Shown: positions 1 through 6,165 of the stretch, in pieces | Layout of the letters: each line of letters starts with the position of its first letter | How positions within the stretch are numbered: the stretch's first letter is position 1 | Assembly (NCBI GenBank): GCA_015061765.1 | Contig: SUVZ01000227.1 | Location: forward strand, 1-6,358 | DNA length: 6,358 nt | Direction of reading: 5' to 3' | Source: Lentisphaerota bacterium | Lineage (GTDB): Bacteria; Verrucomicrobiota; Kiritimatiellia; RFP12; UBA1067 | Position numbers and translations under genes: made by a program | Notes under the pieces: model-generated | Database searches by the model: none | The model's input: only the letters and a program-made list of their open reading frames with translations | What the model was told of the DNA's origin: nothing

Positions 1-2875
1 CCTTGAGAACCGCGCCGTCCGCAATCTGGACATCTTCGATATTTGCGGCTATCACCGCCCCGAGATCCATCACGACTCCACCGACGAAGCGGTATGCACC
101 CTTGAATTCGCCCAAACCAGTAAGAGCCTGCATCGAGGACAATGTGAAAGGATGCGCGACAGTCGTAGGCGCAGAGAACGTCGCCCCTGCGGCGACGTGG
201 ATGTTCGTCGCTCCAATGCCCCGATCCGACACGTCGTCAAGCACAAAGGCCTTGCGAGCCAGGGTACGCACGCCAAACTTCTTCGCATAGTGTTCCTGCA
301 CTTCCCGCATTTCGTCCGCCTCGAGCGCCTTCGTCCAGAGGACGACCGCTGCGATGTCACCAGTAAAGTATCCTCCGTCGAGATTACTCCTGAGCGAGCC
401 GATTTTCAGGTTTTCGCTCACGCGTGCTCCGTTGGAAGAAACTGTCCCCTCACGGAAGTGCCCGTCAACCAGACGTCGGATTTTGGCATTCGTACCGTCA
501 ATGGCGAACACGACAATGTGCGCAGCCCCGTCATTCATTCGCATTGGCTTTGTCATCATTAGGTAGTCGTCCTTCCCAATCCTCGAAGATCCCGTTCCGA
601 CAACGCCGTCCTTGTGGAAGCCGATCACGGTGTCGAAGCTTTCCTTCCACACGCCGTCCGCCAGTGTCGAGACGATTCCCTTGCCTTCCACGAAATTGTT
701 CGCGCTTTGGTCGCTGACATATGCGTTGCCGTCCGCCACGGTACGGAAGACGACCGCCACAGTCACGTCATTCAGCCCTGTGATCGGGCTGTCGTCCGCC
801 GCGATGCCAAGCGCCGTCTTCGCAGCGCCATCGAAGCGAAGAGCTGCGTTGCCGAATGCGTCGTGGACAAGCGTTGGCCCGGCAGAGCCGAGCCCCGCCT
901 CAACCGTAGCCGTGACAGAATTGCCGACGTCCGTCCAGGACGTCACCTCGTCTCCGTCTTCGGCGGAGATACTGTCTGCATCAAACTCGATTGCGCCGGA
1001 CGGCAGCTCGGGAGCGTCGGCGGACGAGAACTGCGCCGCAACGACCTCCGTCCTGTCGATCGCAAGCTGCGCGGCGTCAGCGCCTGCGTACTTTTCCGCA
1101 AGGACTGCGCATACTGCATTCAATTCGCTCACACCCATCGCACGGTTCCTGTAGAGGCGAATTTCCGCAATTTCGCCTTCGAAGGCAAGTTTTGGGGAAG
1201 CCGTGTTCCAGTTATTCCAGACTAGCGCGGTGTGAAGTCCGATGGAGAATGGATTTTTCGCTAAGGGGAAACCGCCATCCTTCAACCCCTCCGCAGTCTT
1301 GGCGACAGTCACGCCGTCGATGCTCATGACGGCATTGGCCCCATCCACCGAATAGGCCATAACATGGACGTTGCCGTCGCACACGCCACTTCCGCCGACA
1401 ACGGCACAGAAAAGATCCGTACCGTCAGACGCATTGCCGTTGTCGTAGACGCGACCCGCGACAGGCTGACATGAATTGTTAACAGAAAGCCCGAATCCGT
1501 TCGAGCCGTAGCTGATGCCGCTGCCGAGAATGCCTTCGTTGTAGTTGTATTGGTAGTCGGATGTCGTGCTGCCGATGCCGATAGTGGACTTCCTGAACAC
1601 GACGACGGCCGTGAAGTTCGTGGCGTCGCGGAGAGGATTGGAATCGGCTGGAATCACAAGCCCCGTCACATCCGTCCCGCTCCGCGTGAACTTTATGCCC
1701 GCGTGGCCGTTGAAGGAAGCCGCGGAAACGGTTGGGTTGAGAACGACATTAGTCCAGGCGGAGGCCGTGATGAGGCCTACAGCTGACGGCATCTGCGCCG
1801 TCAGCGCACCTGATTCGTCGGTCCACGACGAAATCGGGGCACCGTCGGAAAGTCCCGTCGATGCCTTGTCGCCGATGAAAATAATGCAGTCGTCAGTGTA
1901 GTTGTCTGCGGGGACACCCACGACGCGAACCGATCCGGCCTCTACGTTGAGTGTGCCGGTGAAGCGAGTCGCGTCCGTAAGGATCATCTCGCCGGAACCG
2001 TTCTTCACAAGAGTACCTGCGCCACAGAGCGGCGCCGCCTGCACAAAACGCTTCGATCCCCAATCAATCGTCGATGAGCCCTCGTCAGAAACCTCAAGCT
2101 GATAGGTGTTTGTCCAATCCGCCTTCTTCCCGGCGCCATCCGTGAGCGTGCCTCCTGCAAGCTGTATCTTGTATGTGCTGTTGCCAAAATCTTCGCCCGC
2201 CTCGTTCTCGTTCCAGCGATAGGAGGAGATGCGGTCCGCGCCTAGGTTAAACACTCCGCCTTCAAGTCGCACGAAGGCATGCGCATTTGTCTGACAGTTG
2301 CCTTCTGCGTTCCACTGCGTCTTCGAGCCGAAACCGAGCTTCGGCGCGGTGAAATCTCCCCCAGTCTGGGTGAACACGCCTGACGATGGGTATTTGCCCG
2401 TATTGACCGAAATCCCGCTCGAAACGTAGAGAGCGCTCATGGTTGCGCTGCCTCCGGCGAAAAGATACTCTGCGTAGCCGCTTTCGTTGCCCTGCTGTCC
2501 ATTGCCTGACGTGGCAGCGACGAAGACGGGATAACTGTCGGCGAACGTGCCACCTGACTGCTTAAATATCGCCGGATACATCGGCGAGGATCCGTGGATG
2601 AGAAGTCCGTAGTCAAGCATAAGGGTACATCCGTCACACAACCCGTAGACACTTTTCGGATACAAGTTGAGGCCCGCCAGCGAAATAGGCATGCCATTTG
2701 TTACGATCCCATACTGCGCCGATTCCTTGATGTTGACGTAGTCAGACGACGTTGCTCCAGAGTCCGTGAGGTCAAGGCTCGATGAACCGGTGAAGTTTAT
2801 GGTGACCGCTTCCGTCATCGCAGACGCGATTGCCACGCAGATCGTTGCAATAGTTCTTGTTTTTCCTGTTGTCAT
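1..2875 (-). CDS. Giant exported LamG / autotransporter-type beta-strand repeat protein, partial (C-terminus off window)
   Basis: The frame is open from an ATG at 2875 to the left edge: 958 codons, no stop. Residues 1-23 look like a signal peptide (K5 and R7, then a hydrophobic stretch TIATICVAIASA). Residues about 24-283 are Gly/Ser/Thr-rich with recurring GG-x-F/T turns, typical of beta-helix-like envelope proteins. Residues 284-320, starting GAGTLVKNGSGEMILT and ending NVEAGSVRVVG, fit the autotransporter-associated beta-strand repeat (PATR). Two LamG/concanavalin-like modules follow, about 323-600 and 627-870, with matching landmarks: SSWTDESG and TSWTDVGN; FTAVVVFR and VTVAVVFR; FEGEIAEIRLYRNRAM and FTGDIAAVVLWTKALE. 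A second beta-rich segment begins near 880. Known LamG folds often bind glycans or proteins; binding to the fucosidase substrate is inference. No catalytic motif is seen. The gene lies 124 bases downstream of the fucosidase on the same strand, so co-transcription is plausible. The C-terminal anchor or sorting signal is not visible. Confidence 0.85.
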   Translation of the reverse strand, partial: MTTGKTRTIATICVAIASAMTEAVTINFTGSSSLDLTDSGATSSDYVNIKESAQYGIVTNGMPISLAGLNLYPKSVYGLCDGCTLMLDYGLLIHGSSPMYPAIFKQSGGTFADSYPVFVAATSGNGQQGNESGYAEYLFAGGSATMSALYVSSGISVNTGKYPSSGVFTQTGGDFTAPKLGFGSKTQWNAEGNCQTNAHAFVRLEGGVFNLGADRISSYRWNENEAGEDFGNSTYKIQLAGGTLTDGAGKKADWTNTYQLEVSDEGSSTIDWGSKRFVQAAPLCGAGTLVKNGSGEMILTDATRFTGTLNVEAGSVRVVGVPADNYTDDCIIFIGDKASTGLSDGAPISSWTDESGALTAQMPSAVGLITASAWTNVVLNPTVSAASFNGHAGIKFTRSGTDVTGLVIPADSNPLRDATNFTAVVVFRKSTIGIGSTTSDYQYNYNEGILGSGISYGSNGFGLSVNNSCQPVAGRVYDNGNASDGTDLFCAVVGGSGVCDGNVHVMAYSVDGANAVMSIDGVTVAKTAEGLKDGGFPLAKNPFSIGLHTALVWNNWNTASPKLAFEGEIAEIRLYRNRAMGVSELNAVCAVLAEKYAGADAAQLAIDRTEVVAAQFSSADAPELPSGAIEFDADSISAEDGDEVTSWTDVGNSVTATVEAGLGSAGPTLVHDAFGNAALRFDGAAKTALGIAADDSPITGLNDVTVAVVFRTVADGNAYVSDQSANNFVEGKGIVSTLADGVWKESFDTVIGFHKDGVVGTGSSRIGKDDYLMMTKPMRMNDGAAHIVVFAIDGTNAKIRRLVDGHFREGTVSSNGARVSENLKIGSLRSNLDGGYFTGDIAAVVLWTKALEADEMREVQEHYAKKFGVRTLARKAFVLDDVSDRGIGATNIHVAAGATFSAPTTVAHPFTLSSMQALTGLGEFKGAYRFVGGVVMDLGAVIAANIEDVQIADGAVLK

Positions 2876-2883
2876 GGACTTTT

Positions 2884-2889
2884 ACCTTT
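2884..2889 (-). promoter_or_regulatory. Shine-Dalgarno candidate for the giant LamG protein
   Basis: On the minus strand AAAGGT lies 8 bases before the ATG at 2875 and supports that start. An alternative ATG a few bases upstream, within the purine stretch, stops after six codons, overlapping the chosen ATG, so it is not a longer form of the protein. Confidence 0.6.
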
Positions 2890-2897
2890 CATTCCTT

Positions 2898-2981
2898 TCA
2901 GGAGGACGAACTCTTCGGAGAAGCTGCAATCGCCCGCTCGATCCTGTTGAGGCGCTTGGCATCCTTCATTAGCTCGTACAT
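2898..2981 (-). CDS. Possible 27-residue peptide between fucosidase and LamG protein
   Basis: A short open frame starts ATG TAC GAG CTA ATG AAG and ends TGA just before the Shine-Dalgarno of the LamG gene. The product begins MYELMKDAKRLNRIERAIAA and ends in PKSSSS: a basic, probably helical segment followed by a serine tail. GAGGGAG touches the first ATG, too close for ideal spacing; the second in-frame ATG at 2969 is spaced a little far. An in-frame TAG lies two codons upstream, so it is not the tail of a long visible gene. It could be a real small protein, a leader peptide for the downstream gene, or a chance ORF. I do not recognise it. Confidence 0.3.
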   Translation of the reverse strand: MYELMKDAKRLNRIERAIAASPKSSSS

Positions 2982-2999
2982 CTCCCTCTAGTTCTGTTT

Positions 3000-4430
3000 T
3001 CAAAGTGCAACCGCAGACTTCTTTCCGTCTCCCAATCCTTTCACCGTATCCGTTTCGCCGCAGTCGCCGGTGGCGGTGAGGATGGCGTGAACAAGGTCCG
3101 GTTCGACATAGTAGCGGCGAAGCGTTATCGGCAGCAATACGCCGCCGTGCGCCGTGATCTGAAGTTCCGTCTTCTGCGGGGAGACCGGAGTTTCAAGAAG
3201 CCTCATGCGCCGATAGCCGATGGATTTCCCGGAAAGGATTTCCTTCCCGTCGGCAAGGATTCGCCATCCGTCCACTAGTTCGCCGTTCGCGAGGTCTTCG
3301 CACATCTCAATCATGTTGTACGGCTTGCCGTCCCCAGTCACTTCATTGGCAAAAAGCGCCTTCTGCATCTCACCGAAACCTTTGAGTTCCCGAACGTCAT
3401 CTTCATTGAGAACTCCAATCTTGTTCGGGGCGATGCCGATGTTCATCGTCCCGCCGTTTCCGACGGTGCCGATGAAACGCTGGGTCAGATAAGCAGCCTT
3501 TTTGGTCGTTCCTCTCTCACTTTCATGGTAGAACCAGCCCTTCCTGAGAGGAAAGTCGGCTTCACACATCCTAAAATGCGTACCATTTATTGTTCCAGTG
3601 TTAATTTGCGGTCTATAGGCAGAATTGAGATATTTTCCATCTGCATAGCCACCTGTCGGTACTACAGTTGCTCTTGAATCTGGATCAAGAATACCGCGTT
3701 CATTTCCAGGCCAGCGAAATTCAGAATCATCACTCTCTCCGGCAAATATCGTTACATACGGCTGAAGTTCACGAACGAAACGATATACTTCATCAAATTG
3801 ATAGTATTTACCTGCAACACCTATTTTGCGGCGCTCATTTGCACCGCCATACCAACCGTCTCCACCGTTCGCTCCATCGAACCACATCTCAAACACGTCA
3901 CCGTAATCACCGCCGAGCAGTTCCTTTATCTGCGCATGGTATATCTCTACGTACTTTTCCGTTGCATAGTGCGCACTGTTGCGATCCCAAGGCGAGATAT
4001 ACACTCCGAATTTGAGCCCTGCCCGACGGCAGGCCTGTTCCATTTCCTTCACATAGTTTCCCTTGCCGCCACGAAACGGAGATTTGCCGATGTTATGTGA
4101 TGTGGTTTTAGTTGGCCACAGACAGAACCCGTCATGATGCTTGGCGACAACAACCAATCCCTTCAGCCCACCGGATTTACATGCATTAACAATTTGATCC
4201 GCATTAAATGCAATTGGATTCAACATCGTTGGATCTTCGTCACCATATCCCCATTCTCGATCAGTATAGGTGTTAAGTCCCCAATGAACAATACCAATTA
4301 CATCCACACCTTTCTCTAACCTTGCGCGAAGCGCTCTGCTTGGCGTCGGACGCTGAGCACACACAGCACAAAAAGCAAACAATATCGATGCAATCGATAA
4401 AATAGATTTAACTGCCGTTTTCTCTTTCAT
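3000..4430 (-). CDS. Exported alpha-L-fucosidase, glycoside hydrolase family 29 (subfamily B-like)
   Basis: This 476-residue protein should release alpha-L-fucose from glycans by the retaining mechanism of GH29. Residues 1-25 form a signal peptide (K2 and K4, hydrophobic 9-24, VCA before Q26), so it acts in the periplasm or outside the cell; the cysteines at 21 and 24 do not make a good lipobox. The catalytic barrel carries KHHDGFCLWPTKTTSHN (97-113), a family signature with the substrate-binding His pair. EMWFDGANG (181-189) contains the nucleophile, D185. RWPGNERG (239-246) contains E244, the likely acid/base by analogy with 1,3/1,4-specific subfamily B enzymes, where a WxGNE Glu follows the nucleophile by about 45 residues; here it is 59, because of an insertion at 189-203. 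Residues from about 350 are probably the C-terminal beta-sandwich. The start overlaps the regulator stop as ATGA, without a strong Shine-Dalgarno, so coupling is likely. The enzyme class is secure; linkage specificity is inference. The 3' third is more G+C-rich than the part before it. Confidence 0.95.
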   Translation of the reverse strand: MKEKTAVKSILSIASILFAFCAVCAQRPTPSRALRARLEKGVDVIGIVHWGLNTYTDREWGYGDEDPTMLNPIAFNADQIVNACKSGGLKGLVVVAKHHDGFCLWPTKTTSHNIGKSPFRGGKGNYVKEMEQACRRAGLKFGVYISPWDRNSAHYATEKYVEIYHAQIKELLGGDYGDVFEMWFDGANGGDGWYGGANERRKIGVAGKYYQFDEVYRFVRELQPYVTIFAGESDDSEFRWPGNERGILDPDSRATVVPTGGYADGKYLNSAYRPQINTGTINGTHFRMCEADFPLRKGWFYHESERGTTKKAAYLTQRFIGTVGNGGTMNIGIAPNKIGVLNEDDVRELKGFGEMQKALFANEVTGDGKPYNMIEMCEDLANGELVDGWRILADGKEILSGKSIGYRRMRLLETPVSPQKTELQITAHGGVLLPITLRRYYVEPDLVHAILTATGDCGETDTVKGLGDGKKSAVAL

Positions 4431-5557
4431 GATTTTCTTCGTTTAAAATTTTTACTTGATAATGTCGATTCCCTTGCCACAAGATTCGACGGGAGGAAGA
4501 AGTCGCAAGGGGGAAGGCTTGGATCGTTTATGCGATCCATCAGCCGCTTGAACGCCATGTGCGCCATCATTTCCCGGTTTTGATGCACCGTGGTGAGCTT
4601 GGGCGACATGAGCGAGGCGATCGGCATATCGGCGAAACCGGTAAGCATCACGTCCTGCGGCACGCGCAGACCGGCAGCTTCAAGAGTCTGCTTGAAAACC
4701 GCCGCAATCAGATCATTGCTGCAGATGAAGGCGTCCGGACGCACCTTCTGCCGCTTGAGGTAGCGTTTGAGCGACTTGAGATCGTCCGCCTCCGCATAGA
4801 GCACATTACCGCCCTTAGACATCTTCACACCAGCGAGCTGCAGCGCGAACTGCGCTCCTGCAAGCCGGTTGGCGAATGTCATGGGATAGAGGTTCCCGAT
4901 CAGAAAATGGATGCTCTTCGCACCGACAGAAATGAGATGGTTCGCGATTCTCGCACCGGCCTCCAGATCGTTCACTCCAACAACATCATATCCACTTCTC
5001 TGAGGGAATGGCACGATGTCACAGTCAAGAAGTACAACAGGAATCTTCTTTCGCTCGAACATTCCGAGCACAATGGGATTTATCTCGTCCCCAAGCGGCC
5101 CCGCCATCGGCTCGTAGATTACGCCCGCAAAATTGCCGTCACAAAATTCCTCTGCAAGCGCACGCACCTGAGTTGTCCGCTCCTCGCGGATCTCGCTCCA
5201 CACCTCTCCGAAGCGAAGCTCATAGTTCGCTTCGTGTGCAAACCTGTTGATCTCACTCACTATCGGCTTGAAGAAATCCGTCACTGCAATACCGGGAACG
5301 ATAAGCCCAATCTTTCGAGATGTCGCCGTCTTTGAGACGTACATGCTTGAACGAGGCGAGGCATTGAGCAATCCTGAGCGCTTCAGCTCTGCCACACTTC
5401 GCATAGCGGTCGGACGAGACACACCAAACCTACGCATGATCTGGGTAAGGCTCGGAAATGAATTGCGCACCGCATACCTGCCGGCACGAATCTCTTCACC
5501 GAGTTCATCCGCAATCAACAGGTATTTGTTTGCGCATATCTGTCCTATGCATCTCAT
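4427..5557 (-). CDS. GntR/LacI chimeric transcriptional regulator (AraR-type architecture)
   Basis: This 376-residue cytoplasmic regulator has a GntR-type winged helix-turn-helix at about residues 10-72, containing LTQIMRRFGVSRPTAMRSVAEL (about 37-58) with the recognition helix near SRPTAMRS. The rest, from about 82, is a LacI/GalR-type sugar sensor: KIGLIVPGI opens it, and YDVVGVNDLEAGARIANHL, DAFICSNDLIAAVF and LTTVHQNREMMAHMAFKRL match the family's usual landmarks. The same architecture is known from the arabinose repressor AraR of Bacillus, where effector binding lowers DNA affinity. I chose the ATG at 5557; a GTG at 5575 would add six residues but lies upstream of the likely transcription start. 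The gene is first in the operon and its TGA overlaps the fucosidase ATG. A fucose-type effector is inferred only from that neighbour. Repressor action is likely, not shown. Confidence 0.93.
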   Translation of the reverse strand: MRCIGQICANKYLLIADELGEEIRAGRYAVRNSFPSLTQIMRRFGVSRPTAMRSVAELKRSGLLNASPRSSMYVSKTATSRKIGLIVPGIAVTDFFKPIVSEINRFAHEANYELRFGEVWSEIREERTTQVRALAEEFCDGNFAGVIYEPMAGPLGDEINPIVLGMFERKKIPVVLLDCDIVPFPQRSGYDVVGVNDLEAGARIANHLISVGAKSIHFLIGNLYPMTFANRLAGAQFALQLAGVKMSKGGNVLYAEADDLKSLKRYLKRQKVRPDAFICSNDLIAAVFKQTLEAAGLRVPQDVMLTGFADMPIASLMSPKLTTVHQNREMMAHMAFKRLMDRINDPSLPPCDFFLPSNLVARESTLSSKNFKRRKS

Positions 5558-5565
5558 ATGTGGGG

Positions 5566-5592
5566 AGTATAACACAGAATCATTCTACGCAA
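5566..5592 (-). promoter_or_regulatory. Extended -10 promoter for the regulator-fucosidase operon
   Basis: On the minus strand TGTTATACT (5574-5566) is an extended -10 element with five of six consensus bases in TATACT. TTGCGT (5592-5587) is a fair -35 at 15-base spacing, short but acceptable with an extended -10. Transcription should start near 5559-5560, only two or three bases before the ATG at 5557, and no Shine-Dalgarno is visible there. The mRNA is therefore predicted to be leaderless or nearly so. Confidence 0.6.
5576..5586. promoter_or_regulatory. 11-base dyad inside the promoter spacer
   Basis: AGAATCATTCT on the plus strand has perfect five-base arms (AGAAT/ATTCT) around one central base. 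It exactly fills the 15-base region between the -35 and -10 elements except for four bases, so a protein bound here would block polymerase. Its centre is about 22 bases from that of the 14-base palindrome, close to two helical turns. Short dyads arise by chance, so this is weaker than the longer one. Confidence 0.35.
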
Positions 5593-5596
5593 CTCC

Positions 5597-5610
5597 CTGG
5601 TTTAAACCAG
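5597..5610. promoter_or_regulatory. Perfect 14-base palindrome, candidate operator
   Basis: CTGGTTTAAACCAG is identical on both strands. It lies just upstream of the -35 element of the regulator promoter and between the divergent genes. Dimeric GntR and LacI family proteins bind palindromes of this size, so autoregulation by the adjacent regulator is the natural reading; it does not match the known Bacillus AraR site. Symmetry is seen directly; the binding protein is inferred. Confidence 0.6.
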
Positions 5611-5636
5611 AATTTTATTCAAAAAAAAAACACACA

Positions 5637-5663
5637 TTGAACAAGTGTCATTGCATTTACAAT
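5637..5663 (+). promoter_or_regulatory. Weak promoter candidate for the small HTH operon
   Basis: TTGAAC (5637-5642) and TACAAT (5658-5663) resemble -35 and -10 boxes with 15-base spacing, shorter than usual. An A10 tract (5621-5630) immediately upstream could act as an UP-like element or bent DNA. The resulting 5' leader would be about 130 bases. No better plus-strand promoter was found between the divergent genes. Confidence 0.25.
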
Positions 5664-5739
5664 CCTCATCCGTGAATATGAAAACATGAAAAAAGTGATA
5701 GCAGTCTAATCAACGAAAACTTTTTAGTTTGTCTGTTTC

Positions 5740-5799
5740 GCTTTCACCCTGTCCAGCGAGTGTCGGCAGGGTTTTCAAGCAAGAAATCAAGGAGAAAGC
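5740..5799 (+). promoter_or_regulatory. Structured 5' leader with possible attenuator and Shine-Dalgarno masking
   Basis: ACCCTGTC (5746-5753) can pair with GGCAGGGT (5765-5772), eight pairs with one G-U, leaving an 11-base loop; it runs into TTTT (5772-5775), a weak terminator-like form. Immediately outside, GCTTTC (5740-5745) is the perfect complement of GAAAGC (5794-5799), which overlaps the last base of the Shine-Dalgarno and reaches nearly to the ATG at 5801. The pairing is seen; regulation by it is inferred. Confidence 0.35.
5789..5794 (+). promoter_or_regulatory. Strong Shine-Dalgarno for the 39-codon ORF
   Basis: AAGGAG lies six bases before the ATG at 5801. It is the clearest ribosome binding site in the window and decides the start of the small plus-strand operon, despite the short length of the first ORF. 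Confidence 0.75.
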
Positions 5800-5800
5800 C

Positions 5801-5920
5801 ATGAAACAACAACCCCAAAACCAAGCCTCAGGCGCGTCGGAAACAACGCGCTTACGATGGCAGATGGCCGCGCCACCGAGCGCATTGTCGAAGCTTGCGA
5901 CTGGAAATCGATTCACATGA
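5801..5920 (+). CDS. Small 39-residue protein or leader ORF coupled to the HTH gene
   Basis: ATG at 5801 follows a strong AAGGAG. The product begins MKQQPQNQASGASETTRLRW and ends TGNRFT; the first half is rich in Gln, Ser and Ala and looks disordered, with no recognisable domain. Its TGA (5918-5920) overlaps the ATG of the helix-turn-helix gene (5917) as ATGA, the classic coupling arrangement, and that gene lacks its own good Shine-Dalgarno. It may therefore act mainly to deliver ribosomes. From about 5857 the -1 frame also reads as plausible protein (see the finding on overlapping frames), so the second half of this product could be a wrong-frame reading caused by a frameshift. Function unknown. 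Confidence 0.5.
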   Translation: MKQQPQNQASGASETTRLRWQMAAPPSALSKLATGNRFT

Positions 5921-6165
5921 AAGAAAAGAACCGTATTGATAGCGCAATGCGTAGACTTAATAAGTCAGATAGAGCCTTCGCACGTGCAGTTCTGAGAGGA
6001 AAATCATGGCAAGAAATGGGGATACCAAGGAGTACCTTTAGCGACAGGCTAAAAAAGTTGAAAAAGTCATTTTGTGCCCATAAATTAAGGGTGAAATACA
6101 TATTGACCAATGGGTTGAATACCGATTTTTTCAGACACACCCCCCATTTTGCCGACTGTATATGA
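5917..6165 (+). CDS. Small helix-turn-helix DNA-binding protein (sigma region 4-like)
   Basis: The product has 82 residues. About residues 7-50 form a compact helix-turn-helix: MRRLNKSDRAFARAVLRGKS is a first helix pair, WQEMGIP (31-37) the turn, and RSTFSDRLKKLKKSF (38-52) a basic recognition helix. The pattern of a W-x-x-M-G-I-P/S turn followed by STF resembles sigma-70 region 4 and related stand-alone HTH proteins, but no other sigma domain is present. The last 30 residues are AT-rich in sequence and have no recognised fold. The ATG at 5917 overlaps the preceding stop; an in-frame ATG at 5857 would add MADGRATERIVEACDWKSIH, with no good Shine-Dalgarno. It is transcribed away from the fucosidase operon and may control it, itself or something to the right. 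It could also be a remnant of a mobile-element gene. DNA binding is a fair inference; the role is unknown. Confidence 0.6.
   Translation: MKEKNRIDSAMRRLNKSDRAFARAVLRGKSWQEMGIPRSTFSDRLKKLKKSFCAHKLRVKYILTNGLNTDFFRHTPHFADCI

Noticed and set aside
612..1225. Two long plus-strand ORFs (180 and 203 residues)
   Set aside because: They lie opposite the giant LamG frame, whose domain landmarks run straight through. Their products show no domain and no ribosome binding site.
3050..3074. Lipoprotein signal on the fucosidase was considered from its N-terminal cysteines (near 4360-4370)
   Set aside because: The residues before C21 and C24 are Phe and Val, which do not fit a lipobox; an ordinary signal peptidase I site VCA before Q26 fits better. 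The coordinates given here are the gene's opposite end and hold no such signal.
4559..5335. Plus-strand ORF of 258 residues
   Set aside because: It is antisense to the GntR/LacI regulator, which is clearly recognisable; the opposite product is His/Arg-rich and resembles nothing.
5573..5575. GTG at 5575 as start of the regulator
   Set aside because: It lies upstream of the predicted -10 element, so it would not be in the transcript; the ATG at 5557 keeps the whole winged helix.
5710..5916. Minus-strand ORF of 68 residues starting with GTG
   Set aside because: It lacks a Shine-Dalgarno and lies opposite the leader and the small plus-strand ORF, which has a strong one. It is not fully excluded, since this area has plausible reading in more than one frame.
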